Positions 1 through 9,228 of a stretch of 19,544 nucleotides of DNA are shown here, one piece after another; the stretch's first letter is position 1; the number at the start of each line of letters is the position of its first letter. The stretch is taken from positions 1 to 19,544 of the forward strand of contig JAQIWT010000477.1 of the NCBI GenBank assembly GCA_034696485.1, in the 5' to 3' direction. This stretch comes from Isohypsibius dastychi (Eukaryota > Tardigrada > Eutardigrada > Parachela > Isohypsibiidae). Under the pieces are notes generated by a model. That model was not told the DNA's origin. It was given only the letters and a program-made list of their open reading frames with translations, and made no database searches. The translations under genes and the position numbers were made by a program.

Positions 1-164
1 TGTGGCGATGCCCACTGACGACAAATGTTCCCGTCATCACACTTTTTTGACCGCTGGTCAAAAAAAATCGAAAGATAACTCGTTGAGTTTGTATTTTTTT
101 TCTGGCCCAGACTGCTAAGTTTTGTTGAAATCACCCGCTTCCTTCAGGTAGCGGGCATCAATAG

Positions 165-1572
165 GTTAAGATCAACGCCGCCGGAATGAATATGACTAGC
201 GGAGAACACGTAAGAAACGTGAAAATGTTTTTATGGTTAACAAAGAAATCAATGTGGTGAAGGTTTACATTGCTTATTATCCTGGTCCCGGTTACCCAGA
301 AGCATTTGGGATTTTCAACTGGCGACGATTCGACCCTCAGGATGAGGTCAGTTCGAATCATGGTCAGGAACTTGAGATGAAACTTGGTATTTCTAATTAG
401 AACGCCAGGCGAGCCTATCGTTCCTTATTTGTGATGCGACCGCAAAGGATGGTGGAGCCCATGCTGCTGAAGAATCGTGCAGTCATTGCAGCTGAAATGC
501 GCAACCGATCCCGGGCACAATATAACTTCACCTACACTGCCGATGGAATTGTAAGCTTTGGACCATATAATGATATTCAGTCAAAGAAATGGGGTATGTT
601 GCAGTTTGACTTTACTGTCGGCTGTTATGAGAGCATAGACGCCCTTGCGCAGGTTGTTTCCCTGCTAAAATATGCATGTGACATTAAGTTAATACGACTA
701 TTCTAAATAGGTTCTCATGATGGAACAAAGTCGCGCCGTTTTGAATGATGGGAGATTACTGGCGGCAATGTTCCTCAACAAAACATGGACGACGGATATC
801 GGTAATGTGTACATAGACAATCTGGGGGAAAGACGAACAGATTTGGCGCTGGATTCGTTCCGCGAAGATGGATCGCAGTTTGTATGTCTGATGTGCAAAA
901 TATGTTTTACCGAACACGGCACGATCTTGCCATTTAGGTGTTCATGGCCATGAAGGGTGACACATCGAGGACAGAATTCATAGAGCCATTGATCAACTGG
1001 TACGGAAATAGCTGGCCTCCACCCAACGAGCCAGTCTGTGGGTTCAATGGACAGAATCCCATTTGCCATGGTGCGTAAATCTTCAATTAAACTGCATTCG
1101 TACCTGACCCCAATTATTGTGGTCATGCTTCCAGTGGCCCAAGAGAAAACAGTGGCTCTAGCGACAAGCGTTACTATTGCAAGCTTGGTCACGGCGGTGG
1201 GCTTCGTCTTCGTCTATTTAGCACTGAGGTATACTTCTTCAATGAAGAGTGACATTATTTCCCACTGAGCTAATGTTCGCCTTCATGGCAGGCAATTCTG
1301 GAGAGCGGAGTGGATGATACCATCGAATAAACTGCTGCCACTTGGAGGTTGATTCTGCTGTCACGTTACCGAGTCACGATGTTACGCAGGTGGCAAAAAC
1401 GATGGGAGAAGGAAAAACCACCCTAAAAACTCTCAACAAAGCTACCCAGCACTCCATATTAGTAAAAGTTCATCCGCTCAAAAAGGGTTTTAAAACGAAC
1501 GCACGTCAGCTAGTTTACCTTAAGTTGATATTCAGCCAATACGCCTCAAAGTATTCCATAAATAGATTTTAA
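165..1572 (+). CDS. Receptor guanylate cyclase / natriuretic peptide receptor-like, 3' part of ectodomain plus TM; downstream end apparently broken
   Basis: This is a single-pass membrane receptor of the ANP-receptor/guanylate-cyclase type, entering from the left edge. The exons I can chain are 165-209, 263-346, 401-652, 711-881, 938-1070, 1135-1228 and 1292-1347. Their introns are 42-64 bp with GT-AG ends and their phases agree at every join. The product shows the membrane-proximal half of the ligand-binding fold: a GMNMTSGEHVYI strand, a DPQDENARRAYRSL segment, and DGRLLAAMFLNKTW followed by GNVYIDNLGERRTD. It ends with the signature WPPPNEPVCGFNGQNPIC, which in vertebrate NPRs is the cysteine pair just before the membrane. 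A helix of about 24 residues follows (VALATSVTIASLVTAVGF onward), then QFWRAEWMIP, matching the W-R-x-x-W juxtamembrane motif of the cyclases. An ORF at 1390-1572 could be the start of the kinase-homology domain, but its frame does not join cleanly to 1347. I see no kinase core and no cyclase domain before the convergent neighbour. The most likely reading is a truncated or decaying copy; a short clearance-type receptor is the alternative. The 5' exons are outside the window or unresolved in 1-164. Confidence 0.72.
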
Positions 1573-1804
1573 TATTCTCCATCTGACATATCAACCATAT
1601 ATCTGTACTCTATGTGCGTTCTCAGATCCAGTGATGGAAGGTCGGTGAAATACCATAAAATTTGAAGAGCTTGCTAGTCGAATACGGATACAGTATTCTA
1701 ATGGGTACCGCAACTAGTGAGATTTGCGGAGACTGTAGGGTACTACGCAAGTGTCCGGACTAGCTCTACAACCAACACACTCACAGACCGAGTGGAAACA
1801 CATT
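1573..1804. other. Convergent intergenic stretch
   Basis: This lies between the stop of the last open frame of the receptor-cyclase fragment (plus strand) and the stop codon of the nuclear receptor (minus strand). I looked for a continuation of the kinase-homology region in all plus frames and found none. An acceptor-like gcgttctcag occurs near 1624, but the sequence after it closes within a few codons in two frames. No RNA gene or repeat is evident. Confidence 0.5.
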
Positions 1805-3649
1805 TCACACGGCAAACCTCACAAATCCGCTAAACCGCTCCTTCATTTTGTCGAGTTCAGCACTAATGTTATCAAGCTTTTCCATCACGTTATCGCCTTC
1901 TAGTGACCTTGACCGTATGGAATTCTCCAGTACATCCATGAAGTGATTGTGCATTAGCTGCAATACGGGCAGATTTGGTAATCCGCTTTCTGCAAACAAA
2001 CAGTCACAATGTCAGATAAAGACAGACTTTTCTTAAGGCAAATATTTCATACCGGGGTAGCAGAGCCTGGCGGTCATGAAGACATACAGTTCCTTCATGG
2101 TCAGATCAAGCTCTTTAATCAAAGCGAGGCACCGCATACCGATGCGGACATAATCATGATCCGCTACCGATTTGAGTGAATCTCTTGAGAAGTGCAGCTT
2201 CTGAGGACCCGCAAACCGATAAATCTCCCCGTTTTCGACGTATGGTGAATAATGAATCTGGAAGATTAAAAAAAACATTTTTTGTTGGGCGATCCGTATT
2301 ACCAGAGCAAGTCGAACCAACCATACGAATGTCAACGTATTTTTTCTCAGCAATCTGTTCTTTTTCTTGTTGGGTGAAATACTCGAACCCAGGGATCACG
2401 TCAAGAAACTTCAAGAATCTTGTGAAGATGTCTTGCGCATCGCTGGCAACGGCTTCTGCAATGGCTTCTCTTGAAAATTCCGGTTCCTTAAAAAATCAAG
2501 CTGAAACAATAGCGCTTTTGGTTAAATCGATGTGTGGTGGGCGTACCCGAGGGAAACTGGAGATGAGTGCACTGTTCATGTAAGCGCTGAACTCGTATAT
2601 TTGGTCAGAAAAGATCACCCATGCGGCATTCTCGATTGCTCGGGCTGAGCTGTTCAGAAGATTGTTTTTTGCGGTTAGATAGGTGTTATATTTCCTCAGG
2701 GACGGTGGCATCCGATTTTCGTGACCAGGAAGCGAGGTGATATATAAGCGCTGGCCGGAGATTAGTGCCCCTGAATCCATCGGTAGAAACGGTGCATGGT
2801 GGGTAACGGAATCATGCGTCGGGATCCTTTCTGGAAAAACCGAAAGTCATCTTTTCATTATTCCCAGAAAGACATTTTTAAAACCAGAATTTTCTCATGA
2901 TTTTGGTCGATATATAATGAAACTCCTCCCACCCCACCCACCTGATTAGAGAACATTCGTTGAAAAATAATTGTTTGTCGAAGAAATTTCGATGAAAAAA
3001 TTGTCCCACAAACCGAAAAAACTCGGTTGATAAAATCAGTTAGAAATCACTGCCATGGCGAACATGACATAAATTATGCCCCAACACCATACATCGTAAA
3101 CCGTCCTCTCCAAATTGTTCAACATATTTCACTCTATCGACCAGAATTTCAATGAATCTTACCTTCATGGTTCGTGGACCTTGGGTTGTGGGCGAATTTA
3201 ATTACTGACACTGACACAAAGTCCGGTTTTGGCTGAGGCGCGGGCTCTGACGTCATTTCAGCCTTCCGACTACCCTCTAATTTCGCAGCAGCACGTTGAG
3301 CAGCTGCGCAAAAATCAATGTTATTTTTTTCTCGATTCCGAAAGACTTCATAAGTTATACCTTCTACAGCCATACCAGCTCGAATACATCCCTTCATTCT
3401 GCATGCCTTACATCGGATTATCCCTTGTTTCTTGGAGATATCGCAGTTTTCTCCCATGAAACATCGGTAAACTTGATGATTGTCTACTGCGCGTTTGAAG
3501 AATATCTGCCAAAGCACAAATAACTCAAACGAACTCTTCGATTACGCTTGCAAACTTGCCGAGCATCCTCCACAAGTGATAGCTCCAAAATGATAACGGC
3601 AATTCAATGTGGATCCGCAAACGCAACATTGTTTTGAATTTTGATCCAT
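1805..3649 (-). CDS. Nuclear hormone receptor (DBD + LBD), six exons
   Basis: This is a nuclear receptor transcription factor, complete at 423 residues. The exons on the minus strand are 3649-3560, 3505-3163, 2830-2547, 2486-2322, 2257-2053 and 1989-1805. The total of 1272 nt divides by three and the phases agree. The start ATG at 3649 leaves only seven residues before the first zinc ligand, so there is almost no A/B domain. Finger 1 is CCVCGSTLNCRYHFGAITC, then GGCS; finger 2 runs from YRCFMGENC to IRCKACRMKGC and is followed by GMAVEGI. The FFKR of the DBD helix opens exon 2. Residues about 80-150 form a charged, A/P-rich hinge. The ligand-binding domain spans roughly residues 230-400, with FLKFLDVIPGFEYFTQQEKE (helices 3-5) and ENGEIYRF followed by an all-helical stretch. 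The C-terminus ends SGFVRFAV and lacks a recognisable AF-2 helix. Both fingers have one residue more than the canonical spacing. The first intron fits only as GC-AG; the exon 4 donor (GTTGGT at 2321) is the least certain boundary. I cannot assign a subfamily or ligand. Confidence 0.85.
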
Positions 3650-4826
3650 GACTCACAATTCCGCGGAGTATCTTACGATCGAAAATGAGTTGCATTGCAT
3701 GCGTTTGCAGCAATGCTTGAGTCAGATGATACTAGTAGTACAGTATGGCAGACACCGTAGTGCCAGCTTGCGGCTTTCTTCTCTCTCCGTCTCCCTCTCT
3801 CTCTGCCTCGGCTGAAGAGACTCGTAATTGCTTCAAAATGATAAAGTGACGTAGTCGAAGTAAGGCCTGGCATGCTGTACCGAAATATCGGTTGAATGTG
3901 TTTGCAGTTTCACCGGTGAATTTTCAAGGTCGTTTCAAACTCGGTCAATATCGATTTCGATGAACGTTTCAAAGAGCGTATCGATTCGTAAAATTAAACC
4001 AGTTTCGGGTGATGAGAATTGCCGGTTCATCCAGAATATGCCTTGGCATATGAATAATTTTCGTTATAAACCGCAGCAGTGCACTGAAAATACACCCCAA
4101 CCGTTCCTTTAATGACCGTCCCACCCATAACAGTTTCAGTTGTGATAACCTGATTTTGATACTCCCAAAAAATGTTTGTAGACTCTTAAGCTGAAATTTT
4201 GCCTGGTCAAACACGACTGGTGCTCACCACGGGGAGTGGGTCCTCCAACGTCCAAGTCGCTGGAAACTGAAATGTTCAGATTTTTCACTCTATCTCAAGA
4301 ATTCCGATCCGCAGCTTTGGTTTTCATCGCTGCTGTCTTCGTGCAAGACGTGGTGAAGTTCACATTTTGTACCAGTTGTTAAGTCTGTCTCGGCAACAAT
4401 ACGTTTCGAATCGCTAATTTGACAGCTGCTTGACCGGCCACTTGTGTCAGAACGTGACGATGTGATCGCAGTTACACGAAAATAAGCGACATTATTTTCA
4501 ACTTTCCCAATTGAATCGACTTCGGCCTCTTACAAAATCAAACTCGTTATGTCGTAGTTTGCTGATACAAGACTGCTGGTTTACTGATATTGACCACGCG
4601 TAAATGCATGCTCAGATGTTATATCGCCACACCGATCAAAAAGGTGGCAAAAAAGCATAAAATTTGTGGAACATCATTTCCTTGACCATCGCATAGTTAA
4701 CTGGGTATCTAGACCTACAGAGCTAAGTTAAGTGTCCATGACAGAATTATGATAGTTTGCTGATTAATTCATCGAGCTGGAACTCACGATTTTTCCAAAC
4801 ATGACTTGGAATTTTATTGCTCGAAA
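3650..4826. promoter_or_regulatory. Divergent intergenic region between nuclear receptor and chitin-binding gene
   Basis: About 1.2 kb separates the start codons of two genes transcribed away from each other, so it must hold both promoters. The only sequence feature I can point to is a pyrimidine (CT/TCTC) tract at about 3776-3809, upstream of the nuclear receptor start, equivalent to GAGA on its coding strand. The open frames here, the longest being 81 codons on the minus strand, have no recognisable motif and no supporting splice sites. Confidence 0.45.
3776..3809. repeat. CT-rich (GAGA-type) microsatellite tract
   Basis: This is an interrupted run of CTCTC/TCTC units on the plus strand, about 130 bp upstream of the nuclear receptor start codon on the opposite strand. 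It may act as a GAGA-factor-like promoter element or may simply be low-complexity sequence. Only the composition is seen. Confidence 0.5.
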
Positions 4827-4832
4827 TATAAA
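4827..4832 (+). promoter_or_regulatory. TATA box of the chitin-binding protein gene
   Basis: TATAAA lies 65 bp upstream of the ATG at 4892. An initiator-like TCATTC at about 4859-4864 sits roughly 30 bp downstream, the normal distance for a TATA-driven start. This would give a 5' UTR of about 30 nt. Confidence 0.6.
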
Positions 4833-4891
4833 GCAACGAATTTCTTCCACGAATAAAGATCATTCAGGTTGTTATTCACCAGTCAACAACG

Positions 4892-5601
4892 ATGATGATT
4901 TTGGTTCTGTTCACTTTACTGGGGACTGCCCTGTGCATTCCTCCAGGAAAATTCATCTTTGACCTTTTGAAATCCCCACTTACGGCCGAGGAAGTCAATC
5001 TTCTGACTAATAATCGAGATGCAGCACCCTTTCCAACTCTTGCCGAGGTACCGGAAAATCTAAAGTTCAGCTGCGCTGACCAGAAGCATCCTGGATTCTA
5101 CGCTGACGTTACCACCCAGTGCCAAGTTTTTCACCGATGTGACATCAGCGGGAATATGACTAACTACCTCTGCGCAAACACGACAGTTTTCAACCAGCTC
5201 ACTCTGGTAAGCGTATTCTCAGAACTTGACCTTTGCTAACCCGTGATTCGATTTTGCTTGCAGATCTGCGAATATTGGTACAACGTTGATTGTGAACGGT
5301 CAGTCAAGTCGCAAAGTGACCCTTGTAGATGGACAAAAACGCTGTTTAATTTTTCAGCTCTGGCGAGTTTGTCGAGTTTGCTAATTCAAGATTGTATACT
5401 GCTCAGCAGCTCTTCGATTCACCTCCTATTGACTACATCTCGCCGTATCAAGAAGCGGCCGCAAGTCGCATGGCCCGTCAAGGAGAGTTCATGTCAGAGG
5501 TGGTTGAAGCGACTACCAGAAAATCCAATCGGACCACAAAGCGGAAAACTGCAAAACGTACGACCACTGCATCGACAACCTCCTCACCCGAAGATAGCTG
5601 A
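4892..5601 (+). CDS. Secreted protein with one CBM14 (peritrophin-A) chitin-binding domain
   Basis: This is a secreted chitin-binding protein of 197 residues, likely of cuticle or peritrophic-type matrix. The exons are 4892-5206, 5264-5298 and 5358-5601; both introns (57 and 59 bp) are GT-AG and the frame closes at TGA 5599-5601. A hydrophobic signal peptide covers residues 1 to about 16. Residues 61-115 carry the six cysteines of CBM14 (C61, C77, C83, C94, C107, C115) within the family landmarks PGFYADVTTQCQVFHRC and ICEYWYNVDC. After FANSRLY the protein has a short linker and ends in a basic, threonine-rich tail (repeated TT, RK and KR) that could be O-glycosylated. The single-domain layout with a long N-terminal spacer is common among arthropod and tardigrade proteins of this family. 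An ATG doublet starts the frame; the first is used because it adjoins the TATA-based 5' UTR. No canonical AATAAA is seen just downstream. Confidence 0.88.
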
Positions 5602-5940
5602 AAGCAGCCAGAACTGCTAGATTCTATCATTTTAGCTTTTCAAAAAATTGAACAAGCGGTGAATAATACTTAGAACAGAAAGTGTTGACCTTTCCACGTT
5701 ATGTCTTTGCGTTGTCATCGAAAGCTAGATCTGACACACGAACAGACCCATCTCGAACCAATATATCTCCTGTAGGTAACAAGATAATATCGATACATCC
5801 AGACGGTCTAATATTGATTCAAACAGGAGCCACTGTTAGAAACGGACTTTCGCCGCTGTTTGGCTTGCAGAGCATTGCTTCTTTTGGTTGAACAGCCACG
5901 GTGTATTCAAACAATTTACTTATCCATTTTTTTAAATTAG
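5602..5940. other. Intergenic / unresolved 5' region of the next candidate gene
   Basis: This follows the stop codon of the chitin-binding gene. Open frames occur (for example 5682-5891), but none shows a signal peptide, domain or clean splice pairing. It probably holds the 3' UTR of the upstream gene and possibly the first exon of the plus-strand candidate whose acceptor lies at 5940. Confidence 0.35.
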
Positions 5941-6423
5941 GCCAACCTGATTTTGCTTCTATCCACACCACATCACCCCTCTTCAAAAGCTCCGATCCCT
6001 TCCTCTCAAGATCGCCGGCCTTTGAATCCTACGAACATTCTGACTACGAAAGGTGGCCTACGAAAAGTCATGGCCCGAGCATATCCACAGCTTCAACAGG
6101 TTTGCAAAACTTGTGTCAAATTGATGATGGCAATGCTGCCTCCTCTCCGTAAAGCTATGGAAAAAGTCCACGACTTGAAATTCATGCCAAAAGCTGTCAG
6201 ATTTGAGTATATGGTTCGATCTGGCGAAGAGGGTGAGATTGAAAATGCAATTCATTTACTGTATTGGTATCACTATTTCAAATCCAATAGAAAACATAGT
6301 GCCTCTGTCTATTTATTTCTCGCTCTCGCGATGTAACATCAAGGGGTCAAGGGAATTACGGAGTTCTCGAAACTATCAAAGAAATACATCGAGGATTTGC
6401 GACACTGCCCTGTGCTTAGACAG
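5941..6423 (+). CDS. Candidate helical protein, two exons, 5' end unresolved
   Basis: I do not recognise this protein. Exon 5941-6232 follows a TTTTTTTAAATTAG acceptor, and its frame can be spliced in phase (phase 1) to 6344-6423 across a 111 bp intron (GTGAGA donor). The product starts with a hydrophobic LILLLS stretch, possibly the end of a signal peptide, then a proline-rich segment. A predicted helical body follows with VCKTCVKLMMAMLPPLRKAM, then VKGITEFSKLSKKYIEDL and a terminal HCPVLRQ. Helical periodicity and a few cysteines suggest a small secreted protein, but no family signature is seen. The start exon is not identified and no in-frame ATG occurs before 6070. The second exon overlaps the 3' half of a minus-strand ORF that has its own promoter. 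A shifted frame over 5941-6052 also looks protein-like, so a frameshift or missed intron is possible. Confidence 0.35.
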
Positions 6424-6575
6424 GTAGCTCCTGCTGGATTTGGTACACCTGCAGTCAACCATTCGTTGCGGCAAAAAGCATCGGGGTCCGACATATTCCT
6501 GCAGTCCGCCGCTTCTGCAATAGACACCAGAATAATGAAGAACAAAAACCGGAATAATGGGGCGATCTTCTGCAT
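6339..6575 (-). CDS. Small secreted cysteine-containing peptide (hypothetical)
   Basis: This is a 78-codon ORF on the minus strand. Its first 22 residues form a textbook signal peptide (basic MQK..FRF start, hydrophobic FLFFIILVSIA core, AEA cleavage-type end). The mature part has four cysteines spaced C-x9-C-x16-C-x5-C around GVPNPAGATC and TGQC, suggesting two disulfides. A TATAAAA box lies 119-125 bp upstream on the same strand. I do not recognise the family. The C-terminal 25 residues lack cysteines, and a GTGTAC donor exists inside the ORF, so the real gene could splice out before the end. It overlaps the second exon of a plus-strand candidate. Confidence 0.5.
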   Translation of the reverse strand: MQKIAPLFRFLFFIILVSIAEAADCRNMSDPDAFCRNEWLTAGVPNPAGATCLSTGQCRKSSMYFFDSFENSVIPLTP

Positions 6576-6693
6576 TGCGGAAGAGGCAAATTTTTTGCGC
6601 TGAAGAAAGTCAAATGTCTGCCAGTTAACAAGACAGCAGAAAATCGTTGCTGACGATGAAGGTTCTCCTCAAATCGCTGAAAAATGAATTTAG

Positions 6694-6700
6694 TTTTATA
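6694..6700 (-). promoter_or_regulatory. TATA box of the minus-strand small secreted peptide
   Basis: TATAAAA on the minus strand has an initiator-like TCAGC about 22-28 bp downstream (near 6676). The peptide ATG is at 6575, giving a 5' UTR of about 100 nt. Confidence 0.5.
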
Positions 6701-7198
6701 CCCGTGTGAAGTGGTTGGGGGGTTCTTTTTAAGCAAGTGCGTTGTCTCTCTTGATGTCCACGTGATGCTTCTGACTCAATAGTTACGTCGACCATGAATG
6801 ATGTGAATTCTCGTCCGCGACCTCAGTAATGGAACGCGTTGAACCGGAATAAAACATGCAACGATCAGAAGGGAGCCAAGTCGGTGAGCTTACTAACTTC
6901 AGTGCTTGCTAACTTCAGTGTTTCACCAAAGAATGCAGAAGATTGGAAATGAGTAAGAATTGCTAAATGGTCATAAAGAGAGGCTGAGGTACATGATACG
7001 GTAGACGGCAACAGTAAACTCTCGTGTCTCTTGGAGCCCGATGGAAATATTCAGATGGAACTTTCCACTCCATCAGGTATCTCATAAAAGGCTAACCAAT
7101 ATCCATAGAAAAGCCTCTACAAATCAAAACTTTCAGGAGGATTATTTCGCGACGGTATTTCAAAAAATAATTTGGATCATCGTTCAAGCCTTCTACTT
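6701..7198. other. Intergenic region with a short tandem repeat
   Basis: No coding frame here has supporting motifs. The one structured element is the 16 bp tandem duplication at 6888-6919, listed separately. Confidence 0.45.
6888..6919. repeat. Tandem 16 bp direct repeat
   Basis: GCTTACTAACTTCAGT at 6888-6903 is followed immediately by GCTTGCTAACTTCAGT at 6904-6919, 15 of 16 bases identical. Each unit contains a branch-point-like CTAAC followed by TTCAG, so the duplicated unit resembles an intron 3' end. Confidence 0.7.
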
Positions 7199-7283
7199 TT
7201 ATCGATCCAGAAAACATCCGTGAGCAAGATCAACTTCCGTTTGCGGATCGTGCGATCGACATCGAAGCATGAGACCGTCAAAT

Positions 7284-7530
7284 TTAGGCTGATGCAGCCA
7301 CAGAGACAAACCTTGATGAAAACTTTGCTGGCACAGAGACAGCAATGAAATGGTGTAAGAGATGACAAGAAAAGAAACAGCACATTTCACCGGTAGGGCA
7401 CTGCTCCGGTTGCTCCGTTGTACACACAACAAGACACAGTCTCTCATCAGAGTCACCAAGCATAGCGACAGGCTGGATCAAGCTTTGAACGGAGGCTTGG
7501 GCCCAACAGTCTCTTTCGGGGGTCTTCAAC
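7284..7530 (-). CDS. Weak candidate exon: cysteine-rich, WAP-like spacing
   Basis: On the minus strand, an acceptor-like GAATTTTCAG at 7531-7540 precedes an 81-codon open frame. Its cysteine pattern C-x3-C-x7-C-x5-CC-x3-C (LCLVVC, TTEQPEQC, PTGEMCC, FFSC) recalls the core of a WAP four-disulfide domain. A further cysteine-rich stretch (KVCLCGCISLNLTVSC) lies in another frame just downstream and could be joined by a short intron. No signal peptide exon was found upstream, and the canonical last cysteine of WAP is not in frame. Chance is a real alternative. Confidence 0.22.
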
Positions 7531-7689
7531 TGAAAATTCGCAAAGCTAGGTCAACTCTAAAGAAACTTGAGAACTTGTCACGCCATCTTGCGTCGGTCGT
7601 CACAGGAGAATCAATACGGATTAACCTGCATACGTGCAATGCATGGAGCAGCTGGCAGCAAGTTTTGTGCTCGTCACCATCGTACGTAC

Positions 7690-7697
7690 TATATATA
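7690..7697 (+). promoter_or_regulatory. TATA-like element upstream of the gustatory-type receptor
   Basis: TATATATA lies 46 bp before the ATG at 7736. This placement favours 7736 (context ACAAAATG) as the start over the longer in-frame ORF beginning at 7634, which would put the box inside the coding sequence. Confidence 0.4.
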
Positions 7698-7735
7698 TTG
7701 AGAAAAATCCAGTTTTGAATTGCACGGGATACAAA

Positions 7736-9228
7736 ATGCTTCCGAATTCTTGCATCCTGTCCGACCATTACTCCAACAGTCTCGTAGATGCGGTCTTTCT
7801 TTTGCCATCAACCATTCTTCGTGTCACCGGCATTTTACGAGGACCATCTCGAAATTTACTGGGAATCTTCCAATCAACATGCATCATCTTGTTCCTCAGC
7901 TCAGGCTGTGCATTCTGCGGGCTACGTCTCTATGCGACAATTTGTGGTTGGCAAACCCCACTGAAAGAGCGGATGAGCCCACTCATCAAAGCAGTGCTTG
8001 ACCTCCCCTATCTTCTATACACATCCCGCAGTACAATCACTCTCACGATCTTCTTCTGCCGTTCAAACTCTTTCCACAGTTTGATTGAAGACTTCAAAAG
8101 AATCAGCTCGGCCATCCCAGTTGACCAATACAGACGGCGATATGCACTTATTGTTTCAATTCTTTACATCTTGTTCATCACTCTGTCTCTCCTGATCTAC
8201 GAATTCTTCGACTGGTACAACTACATGACTGGCAAAAATTTCACATTGACCAGCTGGACGGTCTTCCGTCCGTTCACCCTGCAACTGCAAGTCTGGGAGT
8301 ACATCATATTTCCCTGGGCTCTTCTATCTACAGTTCCATTCTGGTTCTCCCAGATCGTGCTGCTCTTGTTCGCTCAAAGCGGTCTTCTCATCTGTAATTT
8401 TCTGAACCGGATTGTACGTCATCTCTCGCTGGTTAGTGTCCACGGTGCCGCCCTGACTTGCTCTGAGCTCAGACTCCTGAAAGACGCTTATTACAACACC
8501 GCTAAGCTCAGTAATCGCGTAGCCATCTTCTTCTCGCCAATTTGTGCCGTGACCTTTTGGATGGACTTCTTCACTGCCGTGTCCTTTTGCGTTTCGGTTG
8601 TCAGTCGTGCCAATGTCAGTGCTCCAAATGCCCAGCAGATGTTCGATATTTCCGGAATGATTATTTTTGGTCTTTACGCACTTGTGCTCTACATTCCCTT
8701 GGTGTCAGCTTACGAAAAGGTGAAACGTGATCCATTTTGGTATGACAGATTGTTTGAGCAAGTGCATTCAGGGCCAGACGGTGGTGCCTGGGCTACATGA
8801 TTTCCTGCATCAATCAAACATGTTGATTGCTCGTGATGAGGTGAGTGGCGGCGCAACCAATCAAACTTTCATGACCGTATTGATTTGTCTGGGTTATAGA
8901 GACAGAGTCTAGAGCGAGAGATTGGCATGTTCCTGGAATTGGTTAAAGACACACATATCTGCTTTCACGGACTTCGTGTTTTTCATCTGACTCGACAGTT
9001 TTTCGTTGCGGTAAGTTTTGGTTTCACCCGCTGATTTCCTAAGAAACAATATGTTTGTTATAGGCTCTGTCCACCTTCATCTCTTTGGCTGTCATTTCCA
9101 GGGAGCTGCTTAAAGACGATGATCCAGGGCGAGCTGGGAAGCCAGACCATAGTGATGGGGGTCTGGGAAGGTCAATCTCAGAACTTCATGTTTTTCGTCT
9201 CTGTCTGTCTAATATCACTGGTTTGTAA
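7736..9228 (+). CDS. Gustatory-type seven-transmembrane receptor, four exons
   Basis: This is a chemoreceptor of the insect Gr/Gr-like superfamily: ligand-gated cation channel subunits with an intracellular N-terminus in the plasma membrane of sensory cells. The exons are 7736-8719, 8772-8840, 8900-9010 and 9064-9228. All three introns (52, 59 and 53 bp) are phase 0, giving 442 residues. Hydrophobic segments sit near residues 40-62, 88-110, 136-158, 195-225, 268-292, 305-327 and 388-406, i.e. seven. The C-terminal region reads FHGLRVFHLTRQFFVA, then ALSTFISLAVISREL. This is the last loop and TM7 of the family, although the usual TYhhhhhQF end is not strictly present. Phase-0 introns clustered near the C-terminus are a known hallmark of the Gr/Or family. 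After TM7 the frame runs on for about 35 polar residues, longer than usual, so the annotated end may be off or a further intron missed. The N-terminal 34 extra residues from 7634 are possible but less likely. Confidence 0.78.

Noticed and set aside
1-164. Possible earlier exons of the receptor-cyclase ectodomain (a VPVIT-like stretch near 26-45)
   Set aside because: The fragment vaguely resembles the ligand-binding fold, but it closes quickly, does not chain in phase to 165, and the distance to the next motif is too short.
3969-4214. 81-codon minus-strand ORF in the divergent intergenic region
   Set aside because: It has no motif, no fitting splice sites and no TATA box. It is compatible with a chance open frame.
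7362-7718. 118-codon plus-strand ORF just before the gustatory-type receptor
   Set aside because: It has no recognisable motif and overlaps the start region and TATA-like element of the receptor. A chance frame is more likely.
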